The translations under genes were made by a program, and so were the position numbers. Below the pieces are notes generated by a model. That model was given only the letters and a program-made list of their open reading frames with translations, was not told the origin of the DNA and made no database searches. A stretch of DNA of 64,000 nt from Verrucolacustris sp044348085 (GTDB lineage: Bacteria; Verrucomicrobiota; Verrucomicrobiia; Methylacidiphilales; Verrucolacustridaceae): positions 14,011 through 78,010 of the forward strand of contig JBIKTM010000008.1 in assembly GCA_044348085.1 (NCBI GenBank), given 5' to 3'. Below are positions 8,124 through 17,157 of the stretch, one piece after another. How positions within the stretch are numbered: the first letter of the stretch is position 1; the number at the start of each line of letters is the position of its first letter.

Positions 8124-9790
8124 ATTTTCGCCACTCGCCCCCGCTCCATCAACTCTTGGGCCATCGCGCGCGCCGCTTTTCCCTCCCCTCCCAACATTCG
8201 GCTCAACTCCTTTTCCCGACTCTCTCCCTCTACCCGTTCCAACCTTGCGAAAGTCCTCCCCTTTTCAACCGTCTTGGTCACACAAAAGTGTGCATCCGCC
8301 ACCCCTGCCACCGCAGGCAAATGAGTCAGACACAGCACCTGGTGTGTCTTCCCCAAACCAGCCAAACGCATCGCGACCGCTTTCGCCGTTTCTCCTCCCA
8401 CATTCGCATCCACCTCATCAAAAATTAAAATGGGGACCTCATCTCTCTCCGCCAAAACCGTTTTGATCCCTAACATCACCCGTGCCAACTCCCCACTCGA
8501 CGCAATCGCACGTAAAGGTCTCGGAGGCTCTCCAGGGTTGGGCGCAAACATCATCTCGATCGTCTCCCCTCCCTCCGCTCCTAAACTCTCCAACTTCTGC
8601 ACCTGCACCTCGAGTCGACTCTGCTGAAAACCCAATCCTCTCAGCTGACTCGTCACCTCTCGGGCAAATACAGGTGCCGCCTTGGACCTCTCCTTACTCA
8701 GTTTTCCTGCCAAAAGCCGATGAGCCTCGATCGCCTTCTTTGTGGCCGCTGCCAACTCCTTCTCCGTTCCCTCCGCATTCGCCAACTCCCACTGCCTTTT
8801 CTTTAATTCAGCAAGCTTGGCTAAAGCCGCCTCAATACTGCCCCCATGCTTTTTTCTTAAACTCAATACACAGTTCAAGCGCGCCTCCAAAGCGGCCAAC
8901 CTCTCTCCATCCAACCCCACCTCCTCCGCTCTTCGTTCCCCTTCTCGAACTAACTCACGCAACGCCAAAACCACCATCTCATTCTTTTCCCGCAGCTCTC
9001 CCGCCGCTCCATCTAATCGCTCCCACTCCGTCAACCCCTTCTGCACTTTTCCCAACTTCTCCAACACATTTCCATCCTCCCCCTCAAGCAACCGACTCAC
9101 TTCACCCGCTAACTCTAAAATCCTTCTCCCATGCCCCGCAGCTGCGTGATCCCTCTCCAACTGCTCATCCTCCCCCACCACAAGCTTTGCCTCGTCCAAC
9201 TCCTGCACCTGATGGTCAATATACTCCCGCGTTGCCCCATCCGCCCCAGCCAGATTTTTGCGAAATACCTCCTCGGCTTCCTCCGCATCCCGTTTCGAAT
9301 GCCAAGCCTGCCTTACTTCACCCACCAACTTCTCCAACCCCGCAAAACCATCCAGTGCCCCTCTCTGCGCCGCAGGAGAAAGCAGGGTCTGATGATCATG
9401 TGGCCCATGCAGATCCACCAACCGATCCCCCAACTCCTTCAGCACCGACAAAGTCACGGCCGACCCATTCAGAAATTGTCGCCCCGCCCCCGTACTTCCC
9501 ACCTGCCTCTTAATAATCAACGTCCCATCCCCATCCGCCTCGATTCCTTTCTCCTCCAGCCAACCCCGAAATCTTTCCGCTCCACCCAACTCCCCCTCCA
9601 CCACACATCCCTCCGCCCCCGTCCTGACCAAACCCCGATCCGCCCGTTCCCCCAACAAAAGCAAAAAAGCGTCCACTAAAATCGATTTCCCTGCCCCTGT
9701 CTCCCCCGTCAACGCGTTAAAACCTTTTGCTAAATCCCAGGTCAACTCCTCAACTACAGCTAAGTTTCGAATCCGTAATCGCCTTAACAT
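8120..9790 (-). CDS. recN: DNA repair protein RecN
   Basis: SMC-like ATPase acting at DNA double-strand breaks, 556 residues, the normal RecN length. Walker A is ALTGETGAGKSILVDAF near residue 30, immediately after MLRRLRIRNLAVVEEL, the classic RecN N-terminus. The middle (about 150-370) is a long Glu/Lys/Leu-rich coiled coil. The C-terminal half carries SSGELARVMLGIK (signature) and LIFDEVDANVGGETA (Walker B), then LCLTHLPAVAGVAD. I set the start at the ATG at 9790; a longer in-frame start at 9901 would add 37 unconserved residues that run into the divergent gene's upstream region. It is divergent from the PhnP-like gene. An SOS box was not recognised upstream. Confidence 0.96.
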   Translation of the reverse strand: MLRRLRIRNLAVVEELTWDLAKGFNALTGETGAGKSILVDAFLLLLGERADRGLVRTGAEGCVVEGELGGAERFRGWLEEKGIEADGDGTLIIKRQVGSTGAGRQFLNGSAVTLSVLKELGDRLVDLHGPHDHQTLLSPAAQRGALDGFAGLEKLVGEVRQAWHSKRDAEEAEEVFRKNLAGADGATREYIDHQVQELDEAKLVVGEDEQLERDHAAAGHGRRILELAGEVSRLLEGEDGNVLEKLGKVQKGLTEWERLDGAAGELREKNEMVVLALRELVREGERRAEEVGLDGERLAALEARLNCVLSLRKKHGGSIEAALAKLAELKKRQWELANAEGTEKELAAATKKAIEAHRLLAGKLSKERSKAAPVFAREVTSQLRGLGFQQSRLEVQVQKLESLGAEGGETIEMMFAPNPGEPPRPLRAIASSGELARVMLGIKTVLAERDEVPILIFDEVDANVGGETAKAVAMRLAGLGKTHQVLCLTHLPAVAGVADAHFCVTKTVEKGRTFARLERVEGESREKELSRMLGGEGKAARAMAQELMERGRVAKI

Positions 9791-9906
9791 GACTCTAGAA
9801 CCATAGCAGAAGACGCAGGGAAGGTAGGCAAAATCTTGTCCTTTTTCCCCTACTAAAACCAGCAAAGGAGATTCGCCACCCGCCCCTCCCACAGCTATCA
9901 AAACGT

Positions 9907-10680
9907 ATGGATTTGACCTTTTTAGGCACGGGCACGTCCCAAGGCGTCCCCTTACTCACCTGTACCTGTCGCGTCTGCACCTCGCCCGATCCACGCGACC
10001 GTCGCTTTCGCTCCTCTGTCTGGCTCCACGATGAACATCTGAGCATCGTCATCGATACCTCACCCGATTTTCGCTCCCAGGCCCTTCGCGCCTCTATCCC
10101 CAAACTCGACGCGGTCCTCTACACCCATAGTCACGCCGACCATATCGCAGGCTTCGACGATCTGCGCACCTACTCCGTCAAAAATGGAAACCGTATCCCC
10201 ATCTATGCCGATCCCTTTACCCTCTCCCGCCTGGAAAAAGCATTCGACTACGCTTTCGACCTTAAAGTCCGTAGTCCGGCCTATGTCTGCCCCGAGCCTC
10301 ACCCCATTACAGGCCCATTCTCAATCGGTTCCGTCACTTTCACCCCCCTTCCCGTCCCACACGGAAGCATCTCGACCACCGGATTCCGTATCGACATCGC
10401 TGGCCAACCACGCGCCGCATACCTACCCGATTGCGCCGCAGTCCCAACCCCGATCCGAGATCAGATCCGCCACATTCCCATCCTGATCATTGACGGACTC
10501 CGCGAAGAACCCCACCCGACTCACCTGACCATCGCTCAGGCGATCGAAATCTCCCAAGATATACGCGCAGGACAAACTTGGCTTACCCATCTCACCCACC
10601 AAACTCTTCACGCCGAACGGGACGCCTCCCTTCCCATCCCTGTCCACCTCGCCCACGATACCCTTCGCCTCACTCTGTAA
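9907..10680 (+). CDS. MBL-fold metal-dependent hydrolase (PhnP-like)
   Basis: A 257-residue metallo-beta-lactamase-fold hydrolase of the PhnP/RNase Z-like type. It begins MDLTFLGTGTSQGVPLLTC with a cysteine cluster CTCRVC (about residues 19-24), typical of PhnP-like enzymes that bind a structural zinc. The metal motif is THSHADH (about 76-82), followed by VPHGSISTTGFRI and a late segment TWLTHLTHQTLH supplying the last histidines. PhnP hydrolyses cyclic phosphate diesters in phosphonate breakdown; there are no phn genes here, so the substrate may be another cyclic phosphodiester. It stands alone, divergent from recN by about 115 bases. Fold and metal site are secure, the substrate is not. Confidence 0.88.
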   Translation: MDLTFLGTGTSQGVPLLTCTCRVCTSPDPRDRRFRSSVWLHDEHLSIVIDTSPDFRSQALRASIPKLDAVLYTHSHADHIAGFDDLRTYSVKNGNRIPIYADPFTLSRLEKAFDYAFDLKVRSPAYVCPEPHPITGPFSIGSVTFTPLPVPHGSISTTGFRIDIAGQPRAAYLPDCAAVPTPIRDQIRHIPILIIDGLREEPHPTHLTIAQAIEISQDIRAGQTWLTHLTHQTLHAERDASLPIPVHLAHDTLRLTL

Positions 10681-10718
10681 TCTTCCTCTCCCTACGGCTC
10701 TTGGCCTAACCTCGAAGC

Positions 10719-12596
10719 ATGTTTCAGCTTCTTTTTTTCTCCACTCTTCTTCTTGCTCTATCCCAACTGGGAATGGCTGAAACTACGACGCCTGCCAATT
10801 CCCAAGGCCCTGATCTCGCCGCTCATACCGTTGTCGTTTACAACAAGGCCGATCCAGATTCCCAATCCCTGGCTGAAACCTACGCCAAAGCCCGGTCGAT
10901 TCCCCCTGACCGCCTCTTAGGAATCGACTGCCCGATCACCGAAGAAATCACCCGAGTTGAATTCGAAACTAAAATTCGCCAACCTCTCGATGAAATCTTC
11001 GTCTCCCGCGGTTGGCTAAAACGTAGCGAGACGATTCTTCCAAATCCCGTCCTCGGTCTTGCCGAAAATCTCCCTGTTCAACAATCCCAAGAAAATCCGA
11101 TCTGGATCATGGTCCTCATGCGGGGAGTGCCTCTCAAAATCGCAGAAGACCCCACCGTTCTGGCCCCTGAATCCTTGATGGCCCAACTTCGTGCCAACGC
11201 CGCTGCCGTTGATTCCGAACTCGCCCTCCTCCCTCTCCGCGGACTTCCCACCTACGGCCTCGTCTCCAACCCCTACTTTGCCGATAAACGCATCCGTCCA
11301 TTCGGACAGTTCTTCGCAAACTATCTCATCCTTGTCTGCCGACTGGACGGTCCTACTCCCAACATCGTTCGGAGAATGATCCAAGATGCCGTGGATACGG
11401 AAAAAACAGAGCTCACGGGGCGCGCTTTTTTCGATATCCGTACGATCGAGAAAAAAGACGATCCTTACCGCATGGGGGACGACTGGATCGAACAAGCCGC
11501 CCTTCTATTTCAAGCCCGAGGATTCGATATCGAGATCGATCGCAAACCCGAAGTCGCCTCAAAATGGACCCCTTGGGATCAGGTCGCATTCTACGCAGGT
11601 TGGTACACGTGGAATTTCGAAGGTCCTTTCGAGCTTCCCACCACCCGATTCCGCAAGGGAGCCATTGCCTATCACATCCACTCCTTCAGCGCCGATACCG
11701 TCCGCTCTGAAACGAAAAACTGGGTCGGCCCACTTCTCTCCCACGGCGTGACCGCCACGATGGGTGCCGTGTACGAACCCTACTTGCGCTTTACTCCCGA
11801 TATCAGCCTTTTTGTCAGTGGCCTCCTCTCAGGTCTCACCTTTGCCGAATCCGCTTACCAATCCCAAATTGCACTCTCTTGGATGGTGACCTTCGTGGGA
11901 GATCCCCTCTACCGCCCTTTTCCTCGAAACTTCTACGAAAATCTCGACGCTGCTCAAACCTCGAAGTCTTCCAACCTGCCTTGGCTCCGACTTCGAAAAG
12001 CTCGCCTTCTGGCGAATGCCGGCTCGATTTCCGAAACCCGAGCCGCGGTGAATCAACTTCTTGAGGAATTTCCAAAAAACAAAATTATTTTAGAGGGAAG
12101 TGCTGACATCTATCGCGATCTGAATGAGAAAAAAGATGCAACCCAGCTGTACGAGGAAGACCTAGATCTTTTGGACGAAAAGGATTCCAAAGATCGCTTT
12201 CGAATTCTCATGAAACTTGCTGAGATCTTTCGCAGGGACGACAAAACCAAGTCTGCACTCGATACATACGAAAAAATCGCCCAAGAGTTTCCTGAAGCCA
12301 CAAAGGGAACTGGGTTAGGCGATCGCGCTCTATCCTTTGCTTCAGGAGAGGGAATCTCCGAACTTCCTGCTGCTCTGCTTGCCTATAAAAATGCCGTCGA
12401 AGCCGAACAACTCGCCGCTGCCGTGGCCAAAGCGGCCGCCCAACCTCCCGCCAATCTGAAGCCAGAAGCCACAGCCGCCGATCAAGCCGCGGTCCTCAAA
12501 GCAGCAGGCCCACGCCCAAGCCTAAAAGACTCGTCGGCTCCACCCCTCTCTCCCCAACCAGCAGGAGCGAAAGCAAACTCTCCCTCCGCCCCCTAA
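10719..12596 (+). CDS. TIGR03790-type secreted protein with C-terminal TPR-like region
   Basis: A 625-residue exported protein. The signal peptide is residues 1-20 (LLFFSTLLLALSQLGMA). Residues about 28-400 match the TIGR03790 family as I remember it: VVYNKADPDSQSLAETYA, ARSIPPDRLLGIDCP, WIMVLMRGVPLKI, DRAFFDI-like GRAFFDIRT and the late block GVTATMGAVYEPYL... FAESAY. Residues about 410-540 look like degenerate tetratricopeptide repeats (KARLLANAGSISETRAAV, DIYRDLNEKKDATQLYEED), and the last 70 residues are Ala/Pro-rich and probably disordered. The family has no established function and is common in Verrucomicrobia, Planctomycetes and Acidobacteria. No operon partners: the next gene is convergent. 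Confidence 0.8.
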   Translation: MFQLLFFSTLLLALSQLGMAETTTPANSQGPDLAAHTVVVYNKADPDSQSLAETYAKARSIPPDRLLGIDCPITEEITRVEFETKIRQPLDEIFVSRGWLKRSETILPNPVLGLAENLPVQQSQENPIWIMVLMRGVPLKIAEDPTVLAPESLMAQLRANAAAVDSELALLPLRGLPTYGLVSNPYFADKRIRPFGQFFANYLILVCRLDGPTPNIVRRMIQDAVDTEKTELTGRAFFDIRTIEKKDDPYRMGDDWIEQAALLFQARGFDIEIDRKPEVASKWTPWDQVAFYAGWYTWNFEGPFELPTTRFRKGAIAYHIHSFSADTVRSETKNWVGPLLSHGVTATMGAVYEPYLRFTPDISLFVSGLLSGLTFAESAYQSQIALSWMVTFVGDPLYRPFPRNFYENLDAAQTSKSSNLPWLRLRKARLLANAGSISETRAAVNQLLEEFPKNKIILEGSADIYRDLNEKKDATQLYEEDLDLLDEKDSKDRFRILMKLAEIFRRDDKTKSALDTYEKIAQEFPEATKGTGLGDRALSFASGEGISELPAALLAYKNAVEAEQLAAAVAKAAAQPPANLKPEATAADQAAVLKAAGPRPSLKDSSAPPLSPQPAGAKANSPSAP

Positions 12597-12599
12597 ACA

Positions 12600-15137
12600 C
12601 TACCTCCACTCATGCTTGGGATACTTCCTCGCCAACTCCCCTTTTAACTTCGGATACGTCTCTTTCCAAAACGATCCCAAATCCCTCGTCACTTGCAACG
12701 GCCGCCGGTTCGGCCCCAGAATTTCCACCGTGACCTCCACCTTCCCATCCCCAATCCGCGGCGTCTTCTCCAACCCATACAACTCCTGAATCCTGCCGGA
12801 CACCACCGGCTCCCTCCCCTTTCCATATAGAACTTTCAAAAACTTCCCACCGGGCATTCCGATTCTGTCCGGTGCCAACTTTTCCAACCTCTTCATCCTT
12901 TCCTTGCCCAACCAAGCTTGGATCGACTCCAGTGCGCTTCTCTCATTCGCCTGCCGCCAAGTTAGACAACCCTCGCACTGCAACTCTAAAACGAGCCTTT
13001 TCGCCTCCTCGTCCCACTCCGGCCACTCCTCCTGCCCTGCCCAACCCCTCACGACCTCCAAGCGCCCCAACAATCCCTCCGCTTCCGCATTCCATCCAGG
13101 CCAAGCACACTTATTCTCCAGCACCGCCTGCGCCAAAACCGCCGCTGTCTCCGACCCCGCCTCCACATCCCTCTTTTTTTCCTCTAAGACCAGATCCCGA
13201 AAACGTTTCTGCTCTACCTGATAAACCTTTCTGCCGTTCTCCTCAAAAATCAGACCGCTTCTCTCCGAGAAATCCTCCGGAAACATCTCCCGTAACCAAC
13301 TCTCCTCCACCGCCGTAACCAACCCCAGAATCACCTCAACCTCTCCATCCGTCCTCCCGATCTCCTTCATCTCCGCAGCGAGAATCAAAGGCCGATCCCG
13401 CACAACACTCTCCCGCGCAATCGTCCCCCCCCGGCCTCCCGACAAACGACACCGCAATGTCCCCCCGTCTAATCGCCTGCCCAGATGATCGGAAAATCCC
13501 GCCAAGACACACTTCCTCAACTTTTCCCCAGTCGCCGGAGTCTCCTCCACCTTCAGCCCCATCCCCACAGAAACGCTTAACAACCGATCCCGCACCGACG
13601 CCGCTTCCCTCGCCGCACCACCATGAATCCCCATCCTTCCGCACGCTCCAGGATGAAACTTCTCCCTCTCCGCAAACCGCAGCGCCCTCAGCCATACGAA
13701 CAGATCACTCTCCTCCTCCCCTTCCCATAGAATTTCCGCCCCCTCCCCCTTTCGTCCCGCCATCCTCTGCAAAAGTGGCCGTCCCGATAGAAGGGCAGCA
13801 ATCCCTGTCGCCCCTCGCAGACACCCCAACGCCCCAGCTTCCATCAACATCCGTGCCAATCGCGGATGAACGGGCCAACCCGCCATTTTTTTCCCCGTCT
13901 CCGTCAACTCTCCCCCCACCCCTTTTGTCGCACCCAAATCGGCCAGCAACTTCTCCGCCCTTACCACGGAACTCTCCTCTGGTGCATCCACCCAACGAAA
14001 ATCCCGTAACCTCCCCGCCCCCGCCGCTGCCAAAACCAAAGCCACCTCCGCCAAATCTAACTTTCGGATCTCCGGTTCCTCCACCTTCGCCCGTTTCGAC
14101 CAATCCATCTCCGTTTCCAATCTCACGCAAATCCCAGGGGCCGTCCGACCCGCTCTCCCCGCCCGCTGAGCCGCCGAGGCATGACTAATCCTCTCCACTA
14201 GTAACGTCTCCAACCCGCGCCTCGGATCGTACTTCGCCATCCGAGCCAACCCGCAATCCACCACCGCCTTGACCCCATCCAAAGTCAACGAGGTCTCTGC
14301 CACATTCGTAGCCACCACCACTTTCGGCCGATCATACTTCTGCAAAGCCGCATCCTGATCCTTCGGCGACATCTCTCCATGCAACGGCAAAACCACCGCT
14401 TCGGATCGACCCAACCTGGCCTCCAAATCCCTTCTCGCCCGGCTGATTTCATATCCGCCTGGTAGAAAAACCAGCACGTCCCCTTTCCCCGCTCGAATCA
14501 AACGCTCCGCCTCTCTCGCCGCTACCTCCGCCGCCCCCGATCCACTCAGATCCTCCCGATTCTTCAAATATTCGATCTCCACCGGAAATGTTCTTCCTTC
14601 CGAACGCAACACCTCTGCTCCAATCCGTTCCGCCAACTTCTCTGTTTCCAGAGTTGCCGACATCACGATGAGAATCAGATCCGGCCTCCCGGCCTCTTGC
14701 AGATTCAAAATCCTCCCCAACGTTAAATCTCCGTACAAATGCCTCTCGTGAAACTCATCACAAATCACTGCCTGCACCCCATCCAGCCGGGGCCTCGAAA
14801 TCATCTGCCTGACCAACACCCCCTCGGTGACAAAACGGATTCGTGTCTCCTTCGAAGTTTGATCGTCCAACCGAATCGTATAGCCCACCTCTTTTCCCAA
14901 CTCGCCCCCCCGCTCCTCCGCCACCCGTTTCGCCAGCATTCGAGCCGCAATCCGTCTGGGTTGTAATATGACCACCTGCCCACGGTCCCCTAAAAACCCT
15001 CCCTCCAGCAACATTTGCGGAATCTGGGTCGATTTTCCTGAACCCGTCGGTGCTTCGATCACAATCCGCTTTGTCCCTCCACGCAACGCCTTCCCCAACT
15101 TCTCCCGGATCTCCTCGATGGGTAAATTCGATGCCAT
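12600..15137 (-). CDS. hrpB: ATP-dependent helicase HrpB
   Basis: DEAH-type superfamily 2 RNA/DNA helicase, 845 residues as in other HrpB proteins. Motif I is APTGSGKSTQIPQ near residue 30, motif Ia LQPRRIAARMLAKR, motif II appears as CDEFHERHL, motif III MSATLE, motif V VVATNVAETSLTLDGV and motif VI SAAQRAGRAGRTAPG, all in the first 350 residues. The C-terminal third holds the HrpB-specific region (LAPDRIGMPGGKFLKVLYG). The start is taken as ATG 15137; an in-frame GTG codon sits directly before it. HrpB's cellular role is poorly defined. It is a single gene between the convergent TIGR03790 gene and hldD. Confidence 0.95.
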   Translation of the reverse strand: MASNLPIEEIREKLGKALRGGTKRIVIEAPTGSGKSTQIPQMLLEGGFLGDRGQVVILQPRRIAARMLAKRVAEERGGELGKEVGYTIRLDDQTSKETRIRFVTEGVLVRQMISRPRLDGVQAVICDEFHERHLYGDLTLGRILNLQEAGRPDLILIVMSATLETEKLAERIGAEVLRSEGRTFPVEIEYLKNREDLSGSGAAEVAAREAERLIRAGKGDVLVFLPGGYEISRARRDLEARLGRSEAVVLPLHGEMSPKDQDAALQKYDRPKVVVATNVAETSLTLDGVKAVVDCGLARMAKYDPRRGLETLLVERISHASAAQRAGRAGRTAPGICVRLETEMDWSKRAKVEEPEIRKLDLAEVALVLAAAGAGRLRDFRWVDAPEESSVVRAEKLLADLGATKGVGGELTETGKKMAGWPVHPRLARMLMEAGALGCLRGATGIAALLSGRPLLQRMAGRKGEGAEILWEGEEESDLFVWLRALRFAEREKFHPGACGRMGIHGGAAREAASVRDRLLSVSVGMGLKVEETPATGEKLRKCVLAGFSDHLGRRLDGGTLRCRLSGGRGGTIARESVVRDRPLILAAEMKEIGRTDGEVEVILGLVTAVEESWLREMFPEDFSERSGLIFEENGRKVYQVEQKRFRDLVLEEKKRDVEAGSETAAVLAQAVLENKCAWPGWNAEAEGLLGRLEVVRGWAGQEEWPEWDEEAKRLVLELQCEGCLTWRQANERSALESIQAWLGKERMKRLEKLAPDRIGMPGGKFLKVLYGKGREPVVSGRIQELYGLEKTPRIGDGKVEVTVEILGPNRRPLQVTRDLGSFWKETYPKLKGELARKYPKHEWR

Positions 15138-15199
15138 CACTAAACCCTAGCGGAAAATCAAATCAAAGGGAGGACAGAGCCTTCCCAAAAACGGAAATC

Positions 15200-16153
15200 T
15201 TACTTTTTCTTTTTCTTCGCGACCCGCCCACGTGTTAACCATCCCGACTCAAAGTAATCCTTAAGCCCCTGCTCTAAACTATACTTGGGCTGAATACCCA
15301 AATCCCTCTTCGTTGCCGACATGTCCGCCTCGGTGTGGGGTTGGTAAAAAGGATAAGGACACTCGAAATACTCCGGTTTCAACTTTGTCCCCAATACCCC
15401 GTTTAATCCCTCCACCATTTCGTTAAAACTTCTCGGCTGTCCCGACCCCGCGTTCCAAACCCCAGATTTCCCCGATTTCATCGCGGCAATCGTGAACGCC
15501 ACAATGTCCTTCACATAGACGAAATCCCGCTTCTGCTCCCCGCTCTTGAAAATTCTTGGGCGTTTCCCCAACAGCATCTGCCCCGCCAAGTGCCACGCCA
15601 TGCTCGCCGGCACCCCTTTGTGCCCTTCACGCGGTCCGTACACATTAAAGTAACGCAACCCCCCGATTTTCCATGAGGGTTCCTCTTCTAAAACTTTTCG
15701 TGCCAGATTTTCCAACTGCACTTTGGAGAATGCATACGAATTGGCGGGAGCCAGCGGATCCCCCACCCGATTCACCCCCGCGCGAATCCCATACGTCGCC
15801 GCACTCGTCGCGTACACAATCGGAGTTTTTTCAGGACGAAGATACTCCAGCAACCTCCGAAATCCCTCCACGTTGTCATGAGTCTGGATCTTCTGATCCT
15901 GCAACGTCGTGTCGGTAATCGAGGCTAAGTGAAACATCACATCCGGCCTTTTTCCCCGAAACTCAGCCTCCCAGTCCAATCGGGAGATGTCCGCCGCCAC
16001 AAAATCCCCCCGATACCCCTCCAAATTCAAAAAGGACCCACTCCGAAAATCATCCAAAACCGTCAACGAAGCCCCAGGAAACTCCTCCTGTAACCGTAGG
16101 ACAAGATTCGACCCGATAAACCCTCCCCCTCCTGTAACCCAGATATGCTTCAT
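15200..16153 (-). CDS. hldD: ADP-L-glycero-D-manno-heptose 6-epimerase
   Basis: Short-chain dehydrogenase-fold epimerase making ADP-L-glycero-D-manno-heptose for the lipopolysaccharide inner core. 317 residues. NAD(P) motif: WVTGGGGFIGSNLVLRL near the N-terminus; the catalytic triad region is TSAATYG and SYAFSKVQLE (YxxxK); the HldD-specific stretch RYFNVYGPREGHKG is followed by MAWHLAGQM and RDFVYVKDIV. The end is very lysine-rich (RVAKKKKK). Together with rfaE2 and lpxK in this window it shows a heptose-containing LPS. It is divergent from the PagL-like gene with an 88-base AT-rich gap. Confidence 0.93.
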   Translation of the reverse strand: MKHIWVTGGGGFIGSNLVLRLQEEFPGASLTVLDDFRSGSFLNLEGYRGDFVAADISRLDWEAEFRGKRPDVMFHLASITDTTLQDQKIQTHDNVEGFRRLLEYLRPEKTPIVYATSAATYGIRAGVNRVGDPLAPANSYAFSKVQLENLARKVLEEEPSWKIGGLRYFNVYGPREGHKGVPASMAWHLAGQMLLGKRPRIFKSGEQKRDFVYVKDIVAFTIAAMKSGKSGVWNAGSGQPRSFNEMVEGLNGVLGTKLKPEYFECPYPFYQPHTEADMSATKRDLGIQPKYSLEQGLKDYFESGWLTRGRVAKKKKK

Positions 16154-16241
16154 AGTTTTTAAACTTATATAGATAGAAAGTTATTCCCAAACAGAAAAAT
16201 CGTGTCTAAATATAGGACAGATCCAACAATTTATTACATCT

Positions 16242-16937
16242 ATGCCACTAACCATGATCACTTTAAGACGCAAATCTGGAAGCAAAACTTCCTTGGTTTT
16301 AGCTCTTTTTTTAGCAACTTCTTGGTCATTAATAACAAGTTGTTGGTCTGGTGTAGCCGTCAAAGAGTCCACTGCTACCCCTTCCCCCGAAATATCTGAC
16401 ACCGATTCGATGCAAAAATCTCTTTTTGGCGAGGATGTAGTCAGCCTATCGGTAGAAACGGCCGGCCTCTTCTCCATTAATAACTCCAATAATTACCGCT
16501 ACCTTCCCCAACTCATTACGGTGGGATGGCAGTTGGACGAAATCGGAAATGAGGGATGGAACCGCGGGAACACCGAATTCCTCTTCAGCGGAATGTACGC
16601 CCCCGTAATCCACGGTCCCAATCCCTGGTTCACTGGTGGACTCTTTGGCCCGCGGTACAACTTTATCCAAGAAGGATGGCCCGTTGTCCCTTATCTCGAA
16701 TCCAGGGTCGGCTTCATCTTTACCGATGCCACCGGCGCACCTAACTCCCAAGGACAGGACTTCTGCTTCAGCTTCACCATTGGAACAGGCGTTCGGATTC
16801 CCGTCATGCAACAGCTCTCGGTAAACCTCGGCATCCTTTACCAACACATATCCAACGGCGGTCTCTCCGAGCCGGATCATGATAATGTCGGTCTCGACTC
16901 CATCGGACCCACCCTCTCGGTCACCTGGGCGTTTTAA
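16242..16937 (+). CDS. Acyloxyacyl hydrolase / PagL-like outer-membrane lipid A deacylase
   Basis: A 231-residue beta-barrel-type protein resembling the PagL (lipid A 3-O-deacylase)/acyloxyacyl hydrolase family. The N-terminus has a hydrophobic signal segment ending LITSC (residues about 21-34), which fits a lipobox. The barrel part alternates aromatic strands (FLFSGMYAPVIHG, FGPRYNFIQEGWPVVPYLE), and the active-site block is YQHISNGG, holding the expected His and Ser, followed by DNVGLDSIGPTLSVTW at the C-terminal strand. The third catalytic acid cannot be assigned by eye. Known members trim an acyl chain from lipid A at the outer membrane. It sits beside hldD, so the LPS context fits. The start could also be the ATG at 16254. 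Confidence 0.72.
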   Translation: MPLTMITLRRKSGSKTSLVLALFLATSWSLITSCWSGVAVKESTATPSPEISDTDSMQKSLFGEDVVSLSVETAGLFSINNSNNYRYLPQLITVGWQLDEIGNEGWNRGNTEFLFSGMYAPVIHGPNPWFTGGLFGPRYNFIQEGWPVVPYLESRVGFIFTDATGAPNSQGQDFCFSFTIGTGVRIPVMQQLSVNLGILYQHISNGGLSEPDHDNVGLDSIGPTLSVTWAF

Positions 16938-17061
16938 CTACGCCCCGCCCCCGAATCCTGAATACCAATGTCGGGCCGTCACCACGGTCCGCCCTCTCAC
17001 CCCCACCGCCTCCCTCCAAAGCGGCACAACTCCCAACTTATTAACATATCACATGCTTTTT

Positions 17062-17090
17062 TTGAACTGACTGATAGTCAGTGATATAAA
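17062..17090 (+). promoter_or_regulatory. Sigma70-type promoter of the ABC/FtsX/AttH-like operon
   Basis: TTGAAC (17062-17067) and TATAAA (17085-17090) are separated by exactly 17 bases, in an AT-rich gap 68 bases before the ATG at 17158. This is the only strong -35/-10 pair in the gap and would give a leader of about 60 bases. Confidence 0.65.
17066..17082. promoter_or_regulatory. Operator-like dyad inside the promoter spacer
   Basis: ACTGACT-GAT-AGTCAGT: perfect 7-bp inverted arms with a 3-base centre, starting in the last bases of the -35 box and filling the spacer to just before the -10. A bound repressor would block RNA polymerase. TetR-type regulators often use dyads of this size, but no such regulator gene lies nearby. 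Confidence 0.6.
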
Positions 17091-17157
17091 ATCTGTTTAT
17101 TATTTTACTTTATGGCTTTCTTCAAAACTTATTCACTTATCACGTAGAGCCTTTTTT

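Noticed and set aside
12872..14188. Long plus-strand frames opposite hrpB rich in Pro and Ser
   Set aside because: They are antisense shadows of a GC-rich gene; the composition mirrors the hrpB codons, and no domain or start signal supports them. The same applies to frames opposite recN (8430-9679) and the FtsX permease.
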